In this document: piece by piece, positions 16,249 through 23,983 of the stretch
How positions within the stretch are numbered: position 1 is the stretch's first letter
How the letters are laid out: every line of letters starts with the position of its first letter
Source of the DNA: RYN-230 sp963768945
Lineage (GTDB): Bacteria > Actinomycetota > Actinomycetes > Streptosporangiales > Streptosporangiaceae
DNA: 64,000 bases
Assembly (NCBI GenBank): GCA_963768945.1
Contig: CAVYJW010000003.1
Span: 868,001-932,000 of the forward strand
Reading direction: 5' to 3'
Translations under genes and position numbers: made by a program
Notes under the pieces: model-generated
The model's database searches: none
What the model saw: the letters and a program-made list of their open reading frames with translations, nothing else
Told to the model about the DNA's origin: nothing

Positions 16249-18024
16249 TCAGCGGGCGTCCCAGGGGCGGGCCAGCCGGGCCGCCGATTCGAACATTGCC
16301 GCGTGCACGAACGCCTGCGGCAGGTTGCCGCGCAACTGATGCTGGTGAGTGTCGAATTCCTCGGTGAACAGCGCGGGCGGGCCGCAGGCGGCGCGGTTGC
16401 GCTCGAACCAGCCGATGGCCTCGCTGGTCCGGCCCAGCTGGTGCGTGGCCAGCGCCATGAGGAACCCGCAGAGCACGAACGCGCCTTCGGCCTCCTGCAG
16501 CGGGCGCTGGTCGTGCCGGTACCGGTACAGGTAGCCCTCGCTGGACAGGTCGGCCGCGATCGCGTCGAGGGTGGCCAGGCTGCGCGGGTCGGTCGCGGGC
16601 ACGGCCCCGCGGACCGGGGCCAGCAGCAGGGCAGCGTCCACGCGGCTGTCATCGGGCGCGCGCTGCCACCGGCCGCTCGCGTGCACGCTGTCGTCGGCCA
16701 CGTCAGCCAGGATGGTGTCGGCCAGCGTCTGCCAGGCCGCCGCCTGGCCGGGAGCCGCCCCGGCCGAGGCGATGGCCCGCAGCCCCGCGACGCACATGAG
16801 CCGGGAATGGGCCCAGCGATGGTTGTCGAGCTCCCACACGCCGGCGTCCGGATCGCCCCACCGTGACTCGATGGCCTTCACCGCGGCCTCGGCGGCCTGC
16901 CAGTGCACGGTTTCCAGGTGATCGTGGCCGGCCGCGGCCGCGAAGAGCTGGAGCGCCTCACCCAGCGCGTCGAGCTGGAACTGGCGGTTGACCCAGTTCC
17001 CGACCTTGTCCGCGCCGCCCGGGTAACCGGACAGGTGGGTGAGTGACTGCTCCCCGGGCACCGGCCCGCGGGCCGCGGTGTAGGCCGGCTTCAGGTCAGG
17101 GCCGTCAGCCAGGATGCGCTCCGCCACGAAGGAGACGGCGTCGTCCAGCAGGCGGTGCGGACCGTCCGCGGCTACCGCCTGCCCGGCGTAGCACTGGTCC
17201 CGGATCCACACGTAGCGGTAGTCGTAGTTCCGGCCCGCCATGGAACGCTCAGGCAGCGACATGGTGGCCGCGGCGACCATGCCGCCGCTGCTGCTGGTCA
17301 GGCCGGCCAGGACCGCGTAGCTGTGCTTGCTGTCCGCGGTGGCCAGGCTCGCGCCGGGTTCCGGCACGGCCGCCGCCCAGGACGACTCGGTGGCCTGCCA
17401 CGCCTCGCGGGCCTGCACCGGGACCCGGGGGAGGGCCTGGTCCGAGATCTCCAGGACCAGGTCGTGATGGTGACCTGCGTCCAGGGCCAGGTGCAGCTCC
17501 AGGGCACCGTCCGCCCGCACCGTGGCGTCGGCGCCACCCGACCACCGCAGCCGGAGCGGGCCGCTGCGGGCTGTCCACACCCCGCCGGCCTGCTTGAGCT
17601 GGGTCATCCGGTACCGCCCGAAGCCGGCCCGCAGGTCCAGCGCCACCCTGACCCGCGCGGGACCGTCGAGGGCCATGACCCGGCGCAGCACCACCGCGGT
17701 GTGCGGGTCACCCGGGTAGGCCAGGGCCTCCCGGCACTCGGTGAAACCGCTGCTGGTGATCCAGCGGCTGCGCCAGATGAGCGTGCCGCCCTCGTAGTAC
17801 CCGCCCCACGCGAAGCGTGGCTCCTCCGGGGTCACGGCGTAGACGCCGCGCCCGCCGATCAGGCAGGAGAACACGGCGTCGGAGTCCCACCGGGGCGCGC
17901 ACAGCCAGGCGAAGTCACCGCGGGGGCCGATCAGCGCGCCCCGTTCCCCGTCCGCCACCATCGCGTACTCGCGGAGCACGTGCGGGGGGAACTCCTCGGC
18001 CGCGCCGAGACCGTGACTCGCCAT
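16249..18024 (-). CDS. Glycoside hydrolase family 15 (glucoamylase/trehalase)
   Basis: Protein of 591 residues: an N-terminal beta-sandwich (about 1-260) and an (alpha/alpha)6 barrel. The general acid is probably Glu398 in GVWELDNHRWAHSRLM and the general base Glu555 or Glu556 in FTEEFDTHQHQL followed by GNLPQAFVHAAM; RNYDYRYVWIRDQCYAG is the family substrate motif. Actinobacterial relatives act on trehalose or alpha-glucans; sequence alone does not decide. ATG at 18024 follows GAGGAG by 4 bases; an upstream in-frame ATG at 18051 lacks a ribosome site. A SigF-type promoter lies at 18055-18079. The gene complements glgX-treY-treZ elsewhere in the window. Confidence 0.88.
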   Translation of the reverse strand: MASHGLGAAEEFPPHVLREYAMVADGERGALIGPRGDFAWLCAPRWDSDAVFSCLIGGRGVYAVTPEEPRFAWGGYYEGGTLIWRSRWITSSGFTECREALAYPGDPHTAVVLRRVMALDGPARVRVALDLRAGFGRYRMTQLKQAGGVWTARSGPLRLRWSGGADATVRADGALELHLALDAGHHHDLVLEISDQALPRVPVQAREAWQATESSWAAAVPEPGASLATADSKHSYAVLAGLTSSSGGMVAAATMSLPERSMAGRNYDYRYVWIRDQCYAGQAVAADGPHRLLDDAVSFVAERILADGPDLKPAYTAARGPVPGEQSLTHLSGYPGGADKVGNWVNRQFQLDALGEALQLFAAAAGHDHLETVHWQAAEAAVKAIESRWGDPDAGVWELDNHRWAHSRLMCVAGLRAIASAGAAPGQAAAWQTLADTILADVADDSVHASGRWQRAPDDSRVDAALLLAPVRGAVPATDPRSLATLDAIAADLSSEGYLYRYRHDQRPLQEAEGAFVLCGFLMALATHQLGRTSEAIGWFERNRAACGPPALFTEEFDTHQHQLRGNLPQAFVHAAMFESAARLARPWDAR

Positions 18025-18054
18025 GCTCTCCTCATCCGCCGGCTGGTGCATCGG

Positions 18055-18079
18055 CTACCCCAGCCCGGACGGCCCAAAC
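18055..18079 (-). promoter_or_regulatory. SigF/SigB-type promoter of GH15 gene
   Basis: On the minus strand GTTT (18079-18076), 15 bases, then GGGTAG (18060-18055) match the actinobacterial SigF/SigB consensus GTTT-N15-GGGTAT at all but the last base. Transcription would start near 18048, giving a short leader that contains the GAGGAG ribosome site of the GH15 gene. A SigF-like sigma gene lies 1.6 kb away. Confidence 0.65.
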
Positions 18080-18099
18080 GGTCTTACCGGCGGCCCGGC

Positions 18100-18618
18100 T
18101 CAGAAAGGGACGGCGGGCTCGGCGGCCAGGCCGTACCCTTCCCCGGCCGCCGTGACCAGCTGGCCCAGCATGCTGGTGAGTTCCGCCCGGGTGGCCGGCG
18201 GGAGCGCGGCGACGATCCGGCTCAGCTCACGCTGCCGCCACCCAGATACCGCGGTGACCAGGTTCTGCCCGCTCGGCGTGAGCTCCAGCGTTACCACGCT
18301 GCGGTGCCGGGGGTCGCTGCCCCGGGCCACGTGGCCCGCCGCGACCAGACGGTCGGCCAGCCTGGTCACCGTGGAGGCGTCCAGGCCGAGGGCCCGGGCC
18401 ACCCGCGCCGACCGGGCCCGGCCGAGTTCAGCCAGGACGGCCAGCATCCGGAACTGGGGCAGGGTGATCAGGCCGTCGAGGACATCCAGGCTGCGCAGCG
18501 CCACCCCGGCCAGCACGCGGGTCGCGGCCTGCAGCGCTTCCACCTGCTCCCCGAATTCCGGTCCGGCAGCCAGGGACCCGGCAGGCAGGGAGGCCATGGG
18601 CCCGCGGGGTGCTTTCAC
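18100..18618 (-). CDS. MarR family transcriptional regulator
   Basis: Winged-helix regulator of 172 residues. The recognition region GLDASTVTRLADRLVAAGHV and the wing RGSDPRHRSVVTLELT are typical of MarR. GTG at 18618 lies 8 bases after a TACAAT -10 element, fitting a leaderless start; ATG at 18597 is the alternative and has no ribosome site. The gene is upstream of GH15 on the same strand with 76 bases between, but that gene has its own promoter. Ligand and targets unknown. Confidence 0.85.
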   Translation of the reverse strand: MKAPRGPMASLPAGSLAAGPEFGEQVEALQAATRVLAGVALRSLDVLDGLITLPQFRMLAVLAELGRARSARVARALGLDASTVTRLADRLVAAGHVARGSDPRHRSVVTLELTPSGQNLVTAVSGWRQRELSRIVAALPPATRAELTSMLGQLVTAAGEGYGLAAEPAVPF

Positions 18619-18967
18619 AACAAAGCATTGTACTGAGAAACACTTGCCATCTGCCAGCATCAGCGCCGGGGCCGGCCCACGTCGGCCGTGGCGGCGCGGG
18701 CGGTCTGGCCGGCGAGTGGTGTAGCCCTCCGGCGCACGGGTAGTGCCGGCCTCAAGGCTTTCCCAGCGAGCGCGGCGCGGCGAGCAACTGGGCCGGGAAG
18801 GATGGCGGTGATGACGATGCGATCCCGGGTGAGGCCCTCCAGTTGCTTCCCCTGCCGCGGCTGCGGGAGGGGTGAGCGCGCGCGGTCCGAAGCAGGCGAC
18901 GTCAGCGCTGATAGGCTCTCCGCCGGTATCACAGGCGGGCACGGGTGCTGGCCCGGTGGTGATCCTG
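18619..18967. other. Intergenic region between divergent MarR genes
   Basis: 349 bases without a supported gene. The left end carries the TACAAT element (18632-18627, minus strand) for the first MarR gene, in an AT-rich patch about 18609-18655 that also has near-dyad CAAAG/CTTG ends and may hold its operator. The middle is GC-rich with no clear signal; the right end must hold the promoter of the second MarR gene. Confidence 0.5.
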
Positions 18968-19417
18968 ATGGGATACGACATGGTCCGGGGTTCCAGGAAT
19001 GAGCATCTCGAGGTGAGTACCGCCGAGCGGGGACTGGCTGCCTTGATCGAGGTGGCGGAGCGGGCCGTTGAGAAGATCGGCTCGTCCGTGCCCCCTGCCC
19101 AGCTGCGCGCGCTGCTGATCATCGACCGGGCCGGGAGCCTCAACCTCAACCGGCTGGCGACCCAGGTGGGTGCCTCCGCGTCGGCCACCAGCAGGCTGTG
19201 CGACCGGATGGAAGTCGCCGGACTGCTCACCCGGGACCGCGCGGAAGAAAGCCGCCGGGAAATCGTGCTGCTGCTGACCGAGTCCGGCCGGCGCCTGGCC
19301 GGATGGGTGCGGGACCAGCGGCGGGCGGCCCTGGCCGAGATGCTCCAGGCCATGACGCCGGGCGGCCGCGACGCCCTGGTGCGCGGGCTCGGCGAGGTGG
19401 CCGCCGACGCCGGCTGA
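18968..19417 (+). CDS. MarR family transcriptional regulator (second copy)
   Basis: MarR-type regulator of 149 residues from the ATG at 18968. Helix-turn-helix: RLATQVGASASATSRLCDRM, then wing TRDRAEESRREIVLLLTE. It is diverged from the neighbouring MarR protein and the two are not recent duplicates. ATG at 18980 or an upstream GTG are possible starts; none has a strong ribosome site. It precedes a sigma factor gene and may act in the same stress network, which is inference from position only. Confidence 0.82.
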   Translation: MGYDMVRGSRNEHLEVSTAERGLAALIEVAERAVEKIGSSVPPAQLRALLIIDRAGSLNLNRLATQVGASASATSRLCDRMEVAGLLTRDRAEESRREIVLLLTESGRRLAGWVRDQRRAALAEMLQAMTPGGRDALVRGLGEVAADAG

Positions 19418-19640
19418 GTTATTCCACATGTAAACATTTGCGTTACGCGACATGGTCGTGAGAAGCTTGCACCATGGAAATACTTGCCGCAGGTGAGGCA
19501 GCTGCGGCGTATCCGCCCCGGACCATGGGCGGCCCGCTGACGCTGCTGCGAGCGAGCTTGAACAGCTCGACGACGAGGAACTGCTGCACGAGATCCGGTC
19601 CTACCCGCCTACCAGCCCGCGCCGGGAAGGGGCGTGTGAG

Positions 19641-20342
19641 GTGCTGGTGGCCCGGTACCGGGGACTGGTCCGGGCCTGCGCGAACCGCTACCGGCGCAGC
19701 CCGGAGCCGACCGAGGACCTGATCCAGGTGGGCTACGTGGGCCTGCTCAAGGCGATCAACAACTTCGACCCCGGCGTCGGCCGGAACCTGGCCGCCTACG
19801 CCCAGCCGTGCATCACCGGGGAGATCAAGCGCTACTTCCGGGACAAGCGGTGGCAGGTGCATATCGAGCGCCCGGTCCAGGAGCGGCTGCTGGCGCTGCG
19901 CGAGACGGCCCGCGAGCTTACCCAGCAGCTGGGCCGCGCGCCCAGCGACGCCGAACTCGCCGGCGACCTGGGTGTCACCGAAGCCGAGGTGCGGGAGGCG
20001 CGTGGCGCCGACATGATCCTGCAGCCGGCCTCGCTCGACGCGCCGCTGTCCGGGCAGCCCGACACGGCCAGCCTGGCCGACCTGCTCGGTGGCGACGATC
20101 CGCAGATGGAGCACACGCTGTCCATGGAGGCGCTCGCCGTGCACTGGGACGAGCTGCCCCGGCGGGAGCAGCGGATCCTGCTGATGCGCTTCTACGGGGA
20201 TATGACCCAGGCGGAGATCGGCCGGACCCTGGGCATCTCGCAGATGCATGTGTCGCGGCTGCTCGCCCACGCGCTCACGTTCCTCCGGCTGCGCATCGCG
20301 GGCGCGCCGGACGCCGTGGAAGGCGCGCTCGCCCCGACCTGA
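19641..20342 (+). CDS. SigB/SigF/SigG family RNA polymerase sigma factor, N-terminus frameshifted
   Basis: Group 3 sigma factor. Region 2 is DLIQVGYVGLLKAINNFDPG and the -10 recognition helix that follows; region 3 includes APSDAELAGDLGV; region 4 ends with MTQAEIGRTLGISQMHVSRL, the SigF/SigB-type recognition helix. From GTG 19641 (GGGAAGGGG 8 bases before) the protein has 233 residues but lacks the usual N-terminal helix. The same frame upstream (about 19560-19640) still encodes it (LDDEELLHEIRSYPP), yet has no start codon, whereas ATG 19474 opens in a neighbouring frame. A missing base near 19540 would join them. Likely controls stress genes with promoters like that of GH15. Confidence 0.85.
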   Translation: MLVARYRGLVRACANRYRRSPEPTEDLIQVGYVGLLKAINNFDPGVGRNLAAYAQPCITGEIKRYFRDKRWQVHIERPVQERLLALRETARELTQQLGRAPSDAELAGDLGVTEAEVREARGADMILQPASLDAPLSGQPDTASLADLLGGDDPQMEHTLSMEALAVHWDELPRREQRILLMRFYGDMTQAEIGRTLGISQMHVSRLLAHALTFLRLRIAGAPDAVEGALAPT

Positions 20343-20481
20343 GACACGGCACCACGGACCCCGGACCGCGGACCGATTGCCCGTGTCACGGCTTCCCTGC
20401 CGCGGGGCGCCGCACGCTGTGAAAACGGAGGATTCCCGCGTCAGGCGCCACTATCGTGTCGCGGAACAGGGAGCCAAGAAG

Positions 20482-20509
20482 CCGCTAGCCTCGGATACGA
20501 GGCTAGCGG
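20482..20509 (+). promoter_or_regulatory. Strong hairpin in leader of PP2C operon
   Basis: CCGCTAGCCTCG, loop GATA, CGAGGCTAGCGG form a perfect 12-bp stem. It lies 140 bases after the sigma gene and 39 before the PP2C start. There is no T-tract, so it may be a terminator, an attenuator or a processing site. The right arm belongs to a 22-bp direct repeat whose second copy could pair with the same left arm (see the following feature). Confidence 0.6.
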
Positions 20510-20542
20510 TCTGTCATTAAGAGGCTGGCGGTCTGTCATTAA
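20499..20542 (+). repeat. Tandem 22-bp direct repeat overlapping the hairpin
   Basis: Two adjacent 22-base copies (20499-20520 and 20521-20542) differ at one position (A versus G). Each begins GAGGCT and ends CTGTCATTAA. The second ends at the AAGGAG ribosome site of the PP2C gene. Because A-to-G keeps a G-U pair, the left hairpin arm at 20482 can pair with either copy. Confidence 0.8.
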
Positions 20543-20548
20543 GGAGCG

Positions 20549-21853
20549 TTGGTTGAGGTTTCGTCCCGCAGGCGCGCGGTGAGCATGCCGACCCGGACCG
20601 GCGGGCCCGCTTCGCGCGGGCCGGCCAGCCCCCCGCCGGCCAGCCCCCCGCAGGAGAGCAGCGGCCTGGATCGCGCGCGCCTGGCATGGCTGGGCGACCC
20701 GGACACGATCCTCCTGGTGGAGGACGACGCCGGCGACGTCCTGCTGGTGGAGGAGATGCTCGCCGACAGCGGGATGCAGGCCTCGCTGACCGCGGTGCGC
20801 TCGCTCGCCGAGGCCACGGGCCTGCTCAGCGCGGGGACGGTGCCCGGCTGCGTCCTGCTCGACCTCCACCTGCCCGATGTGCAGGGGCTGGAGGCGGTCA
20901 CCCAGATACTCGCCGCCGCCCCGGGCGCACCGGTGGTGGTGCTGACCGGCCTGGCCGAGGAGAGCGCCGGGCTCGCCGCGGTTGCCGCAGGTGCCCAGGA
21001 CTACCTGATCAAGGGCCAGGCGCCCCCGGACGTCTTCGGCCGGGCGATCCGTTACGCCACCCAGCGCAAGCACGTGGAACAGGCCTCGGCGGCACTGCAG
21101 CGCAGCGCGCTGCGGGCGGCGGAGAACGCCCGGCTGGAGCGAGCGCTGCTGCCCACCCCGCTGCTCCGCACCGGGGCGTTCGAGATGGTCGCCCGCTACC
21201 GGCCCGGCCGGGCTAATGCGCTGCTCGGAGGCGACTTCTACGACGTGGTCGAGACGTCGGACGGCATCGTGCACGCGGTCATCGGGGACGTCTGCGGGCA
21301 CGGTGCGGCGGAGGCCGCGATCGGGGTCTGCCTGCGGGTGGCCTGGCGGTCCCTGGTCCTGGCGGGCGCGACCCCGGCGGCGCTGATAGGCCTGCTCGAG
21401 CAGCTGCTGATGGCCGAGCGGGAGGACGATCACCTCTTCGCCACCCTTACCCATCTCGTCTTCGGACTGGACCAGCGCAGCGTCCGCGTGCTGCGGGCGG
21501 GCCATCCGGGGCTGCTGCTGCGCACGCCGGGACACGTGGAGCTCGTCGAGGGGCCGGCCGGGCCCGCGGTGGGCCTGGAGTCCGGCGTGTCCTGGCCGGA
21601 GCAGGACCTGCCGCTGCCCCCGGACGCGGGCCTGGTGCTGTTCACCGACGGGCTGTTCGAGGGCCGGGTGGGCCCGGGCAGCCAGCGGCTGGGCGAGGAA
21701 GGGCTGCTGGCCATGGCCCGCGACCTGGCTGGGCTGTCCCCGTCAGGTTTCGTGGATAACCTGCTGGACACGACCGAGGCCGCAGCCACCCCCTACGGCG
21801 GACTGGCCGACGACGTCGCCATCGTTCATCTCGGCTGGAAGGCAACGCAGTGA
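20549..21853 (+). CDS. PP2C-type phosphatase with N-terminal receiver domain (RsbU/SpoIIE-like)
   Basis: Protein of up to 434 residues. A receiver domain (about 52-170) has the acidic pair in LLVEDDAGDV, phospho-acceptor Asp105 in LLDLHLPDVQG and Lys155. A short helical linker leads to a SpoIIE/PP2C phosphatase domain (about 200-430) with metal motifs LLGGDFYDVV, VIGDVCGHG, FTDGLFE and GLADDVAIV. Such proteins dephosphorylate anti-sigma antagonists. Start is uncertain: TTG 20549 lies just 2 bases after AAGGAG; GTG 20579 or ATG 20585 would trim a Pro/Arg-rich tail. Overlaps the kinase gene by GTGA. Confidence 0.88.
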   Translation: MVEVSSRRRAVSMPTRTGGPASRGPASPPPASPPQESSGLDRARLAWLGDPDTILLVEDDAGDVLLVEEMLADSGMQASLTAVRSLAEATGLLSAGTVPGCVLLDLHLPDVQGLEAVTQILAAAPGAPVVVLTGLAEESAGLAAVAAGAQDYLIKGQAPPDVFGRAIRYATQRKHVEQASAALQRSALRAAENARLERALLPTPLLRTGAFEMVARYRPGRANALLGGDFYDVVETSDGIVHAVIGDVCGHGAAEAAIGVCLRVAWRSLVLAGATPAALIGLLEQLLMAEREDDHLFATLTHLVFGLDQRSVRVLRAGHPGLLLRTPGHVELVEGPAGPAVGLESGVSWPEQDLPLPPDAGLVLFTDGLFEGRVGPGSQRLGEEGLLAMARDLAGLSPSGFVDNLLDTTEAAATPYGGLADDVAIVHLGWKATQ

Positions 21854-23589
21854 GCGCATCCGGAATGGCGGAGCGGTCGCCCCGGATCCGCGAGCTCACC
21901 GTCCAGGGCTGGTTCCGGCTGGTGTTCGCGGTGCTTGGGCTGCTGGTCGTGGTGGCGGCCCTCGCCGTGGTGGCGCTGACCGCCCGGACCCGGAACATCT
22001 CCAACGAGCTCTCCGGCTCGATCCTGCCAGCACAAGCCCAGGCGTACCGGCTGCAGGGAGGCCTGGTTGACCAGGAAACCGGCGTGCGCGGCTATGGCAT
22101 CACCGGTGACCCGCGGTTCCTCCAGCCGTACACGGCCGGGCGAGCCACCGAGCGGGCCGCCGCCGCCGAGCTGCGCACCGAAATCGGCCGCACCCAGCCC
22201 CTCGGGGGGGACCTGGCCCGCCTCGAGCGGGCCGCGGACGGCTGGCGGGCCGCCTACGCCCTTCCGCTGATCAGCCGGGCCCGGAGCGGCCCGCTGAACG
22301 GCAAGGACCTGACGCTCCTGAATCACAGCAAGAGCGCCTTCGATCACCTCCGGGCGCTATTCGCGGCCCAGAACACGCATCTGGCCTCGGTCTCGGCCGC
22401 TGACCGGGCCTCCCTCGCCCGGGCCCGCAACTTCCAGGACGGGGTCTACGGGGTCATCCTGGGCACGTTCCTGCTCGCCGCGGCCGCCCTGGCCGTCCTG
22501 CTCGACCGGGCCGTGATCCGCCCGCTGCACCGGCTCCGCGCCGCCTCCGACCTGGTGGCCGAGGGTGACTACAGCCACCACATCCGGCCCAGCGGCCCGG
22601 CGGACCTGTGGGCCATGTCCGCGGCCGTCGAGAGGATGCGCAGCGAGCTGGTCACCGCGCTGGAGACAAGCCGCGCCGCGCAGGCCGTCGCGGCCCGCCA
22701 GGCGGCCGACCTGGATGCCCAGGCCGCTGAGCTGCTGCGGTCCAACGGCGAGCTGGAGCAGTTCGCCTACGTGGCCTCACACGACCTGCAGGAACCGCTG
22801 CGCAAGGTCGCGTCCTTCTGCCAGCTGCTGGAGAAGCGCTACAGCGACAAGCTCGACGAGCGGGGCCTGAAGTACATCGAGTTCGCCGTGGACGGCGCGA
22901 AGCGGATGCAGATCCTGATCAACGATCTGCTGACCTTCTCACGGGTCGGCCGGGCCGGCGACGTGCGCGTGCTGGTGCCGCTGGACCAGCCGCTGGACGC
23001 GGCCACCACCGCCCTGTCGGCCGCGATCGAGGAGACCGGGGCGGTCATCGAGCGCTCCGGGCCGCTCCCGGAGGTGATGGGCGATCCGACCCTGCTCGGC
23101 ATGCTGTGGCAGAACCTCATCGGCAACGCCATCAAGTTCCGGGCGGCGGACCGCTCCCCGGAGATCCGGATCACCGCGGACGAGCAACGGGACGGGGGAT
23201 GGCAGATCGGCGTGGCCGACAACGGCATCGGTGTCCCGGCCGAGTTCGCCGAGAAGATCTTCATCATCTTCCAGCGGCTGCACGGGCGGGACTCGTACCC
23301 GGGCACCGGGATCGGCCTCGCCCTGTGCAAGCGGATCGTCGAGCAGCACGGCGGCCAGATGTTCCTGGACACCAGCTATTCAGGCGGGACGCGCATCTAC
23401 TTCACGCTGCCCGCGCCCCCCACCCCCGCCGGGCTGGCGGGCCGCCCCGGAGTCATCGCCACGCTCACCCTGCCCCCCTCCGGCGCCAGCGCCCCGGCAG
23501 AACCGGGCGACGAGAACCCCGGCATCACCCCCGAAGGGACACCGCATGTGCGACCTGGAACAGATCGAAGTCCTGCTCGTCGAGGATGA
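21850..23589 (+). CDS. Sensor histidine kinase, CHASE3-HAMP-HisKA-HATPase
   Basis: Membrane kinase of 579 residues. Helices at about 21-45 and 199-220 flank a CHASE3-like sensor whose LVDQETGVRGYGITGDPRFL is the family signature; then HAMP (about 220-275), a coiled linker, HisKA with His311 in ASHDLQEPLRKV, and HATPase with LWQNLIGNAIKFR, ADNGIGVP and GTGIGLALCKRI. The ending is Pro-rich. This kinase architecture resembles cyanobacterial and actinobacterial phytochrome-type partners of Rcp1-like regulators, and such a regulator follows, overlapping by 44 bases. It starts with GTG overlapping the PP2C stop, so translation is probably coupled. Confidence 0.92.
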   Translation: MSASGMAERSPRIRELTVQGWFRLVFAVLGLLVVVAALAVVALTARTRNISNELSGSILPAQAQAYRLQGGLVDQETGVRGYGITGDPRFLQPYTAGRATERAAAAELRTEIGRTQPLGGDLARLERAADGWRAAYALPLISRARSGPLNGKDLTLLNHSKSAFDHLRALFAAQNTHLASVSAADRASLARARNFQDGVYGVILGTFLLAAAALAVLLDRAVIRPLHRLRAASDLVAEGDYSHHIRPSGPADLWAMSAAVERMRSELVTALETSRAAQAVAARQAADLDAQAAELLRSNGELEQFAYVASHDLQEPLRKVASFCQLLEKRYSDKLDERGLKYIEFAVDGAKRMQILINDLLTFSRVGRAGDVRVLVPLDQPLDAATTALSAAIEETGAVIERSGPLPEVMGDPTLLGMLWQNLIGNAIKFRAADRSPEIRITADEQRDGGWQIGVADNGIGVPAEFAEKIFIIFQRLHGRDSYPGTGIGLALCKRIVEQHGGQMFLDTSYSGGTRIYFTLPAPPTPAGLAGRPGVIATLTLPPSGASAPAEPGDENPGITPEGTPHVRPGTDRSPARRG

Positions 23590-23983
23590 CGCCGGCGACG
23601 AGCTGATGACCCGGGAAGCTTTCGAGGACAACAAGATCCGCAACCGGCTCCACGTGGCGCGGGACGGGGAAGAAGCGCTCGACTTCCTCTACCGCCGCGG
23701 CGCGCACGCCGACGCGCCGTCCGCCGACCTGATCCTGCTCGACCTCAACCTGCCCAAATACGACGGGCGGCAGGTCCTGGAGAAGATCAAGTCCGACCCT
23801 GAGCTCTCCCACGTGCCGGTGGTCGTCCTGACCACCTCCTCCTCAGAGGAGGACATCCTGCGCAGTTACAGGCTGCACGCCAACGCCTACGTCACCAAGC
23901 CGGTGGACGTGGAGCAGTTCATCGCGGCGGTACGGCAGATCGACGAGTTCTTCGTGTCGGTGGTCAAGCTTCCCCGGCGGTGA
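23546..23983 (+). CDS. Rcp1-like single-domain response regulator
   Basis: Receiver-only protein of 145 residues with LLVEDDAGDEL, phospho-acceptor Asp66 in LILLDLNLPKYDG, the conserved Thr in VVLTTSSSEED and Lys in VTKPVD. The long alpha4 region is typical of Rcp1-type regulators that pair with CHASE3/phytochrome-like kinases. ATG at 23546 lies inside the kinase gene, 44 bases before its stop. The 3' end overlaps by 20 bases the gene on the opposite strand. With no output domain it may work as a phosphate shuttle, possibly to the PP2C receiver. Confidence 0.9.
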   Translation: MCDLEQIEVLLVEDDAGDELMTREAFEDNKIRNRLHVARDGEEALDFLYRRGAHADAPSADLILLDLNLPKYDGRQVLEKIKSDPELSHVPVVVLTTSSSEEDILRSYRLHANAYVTKPVDVEQFIAAVRQIDEFFVSVVKLPRR

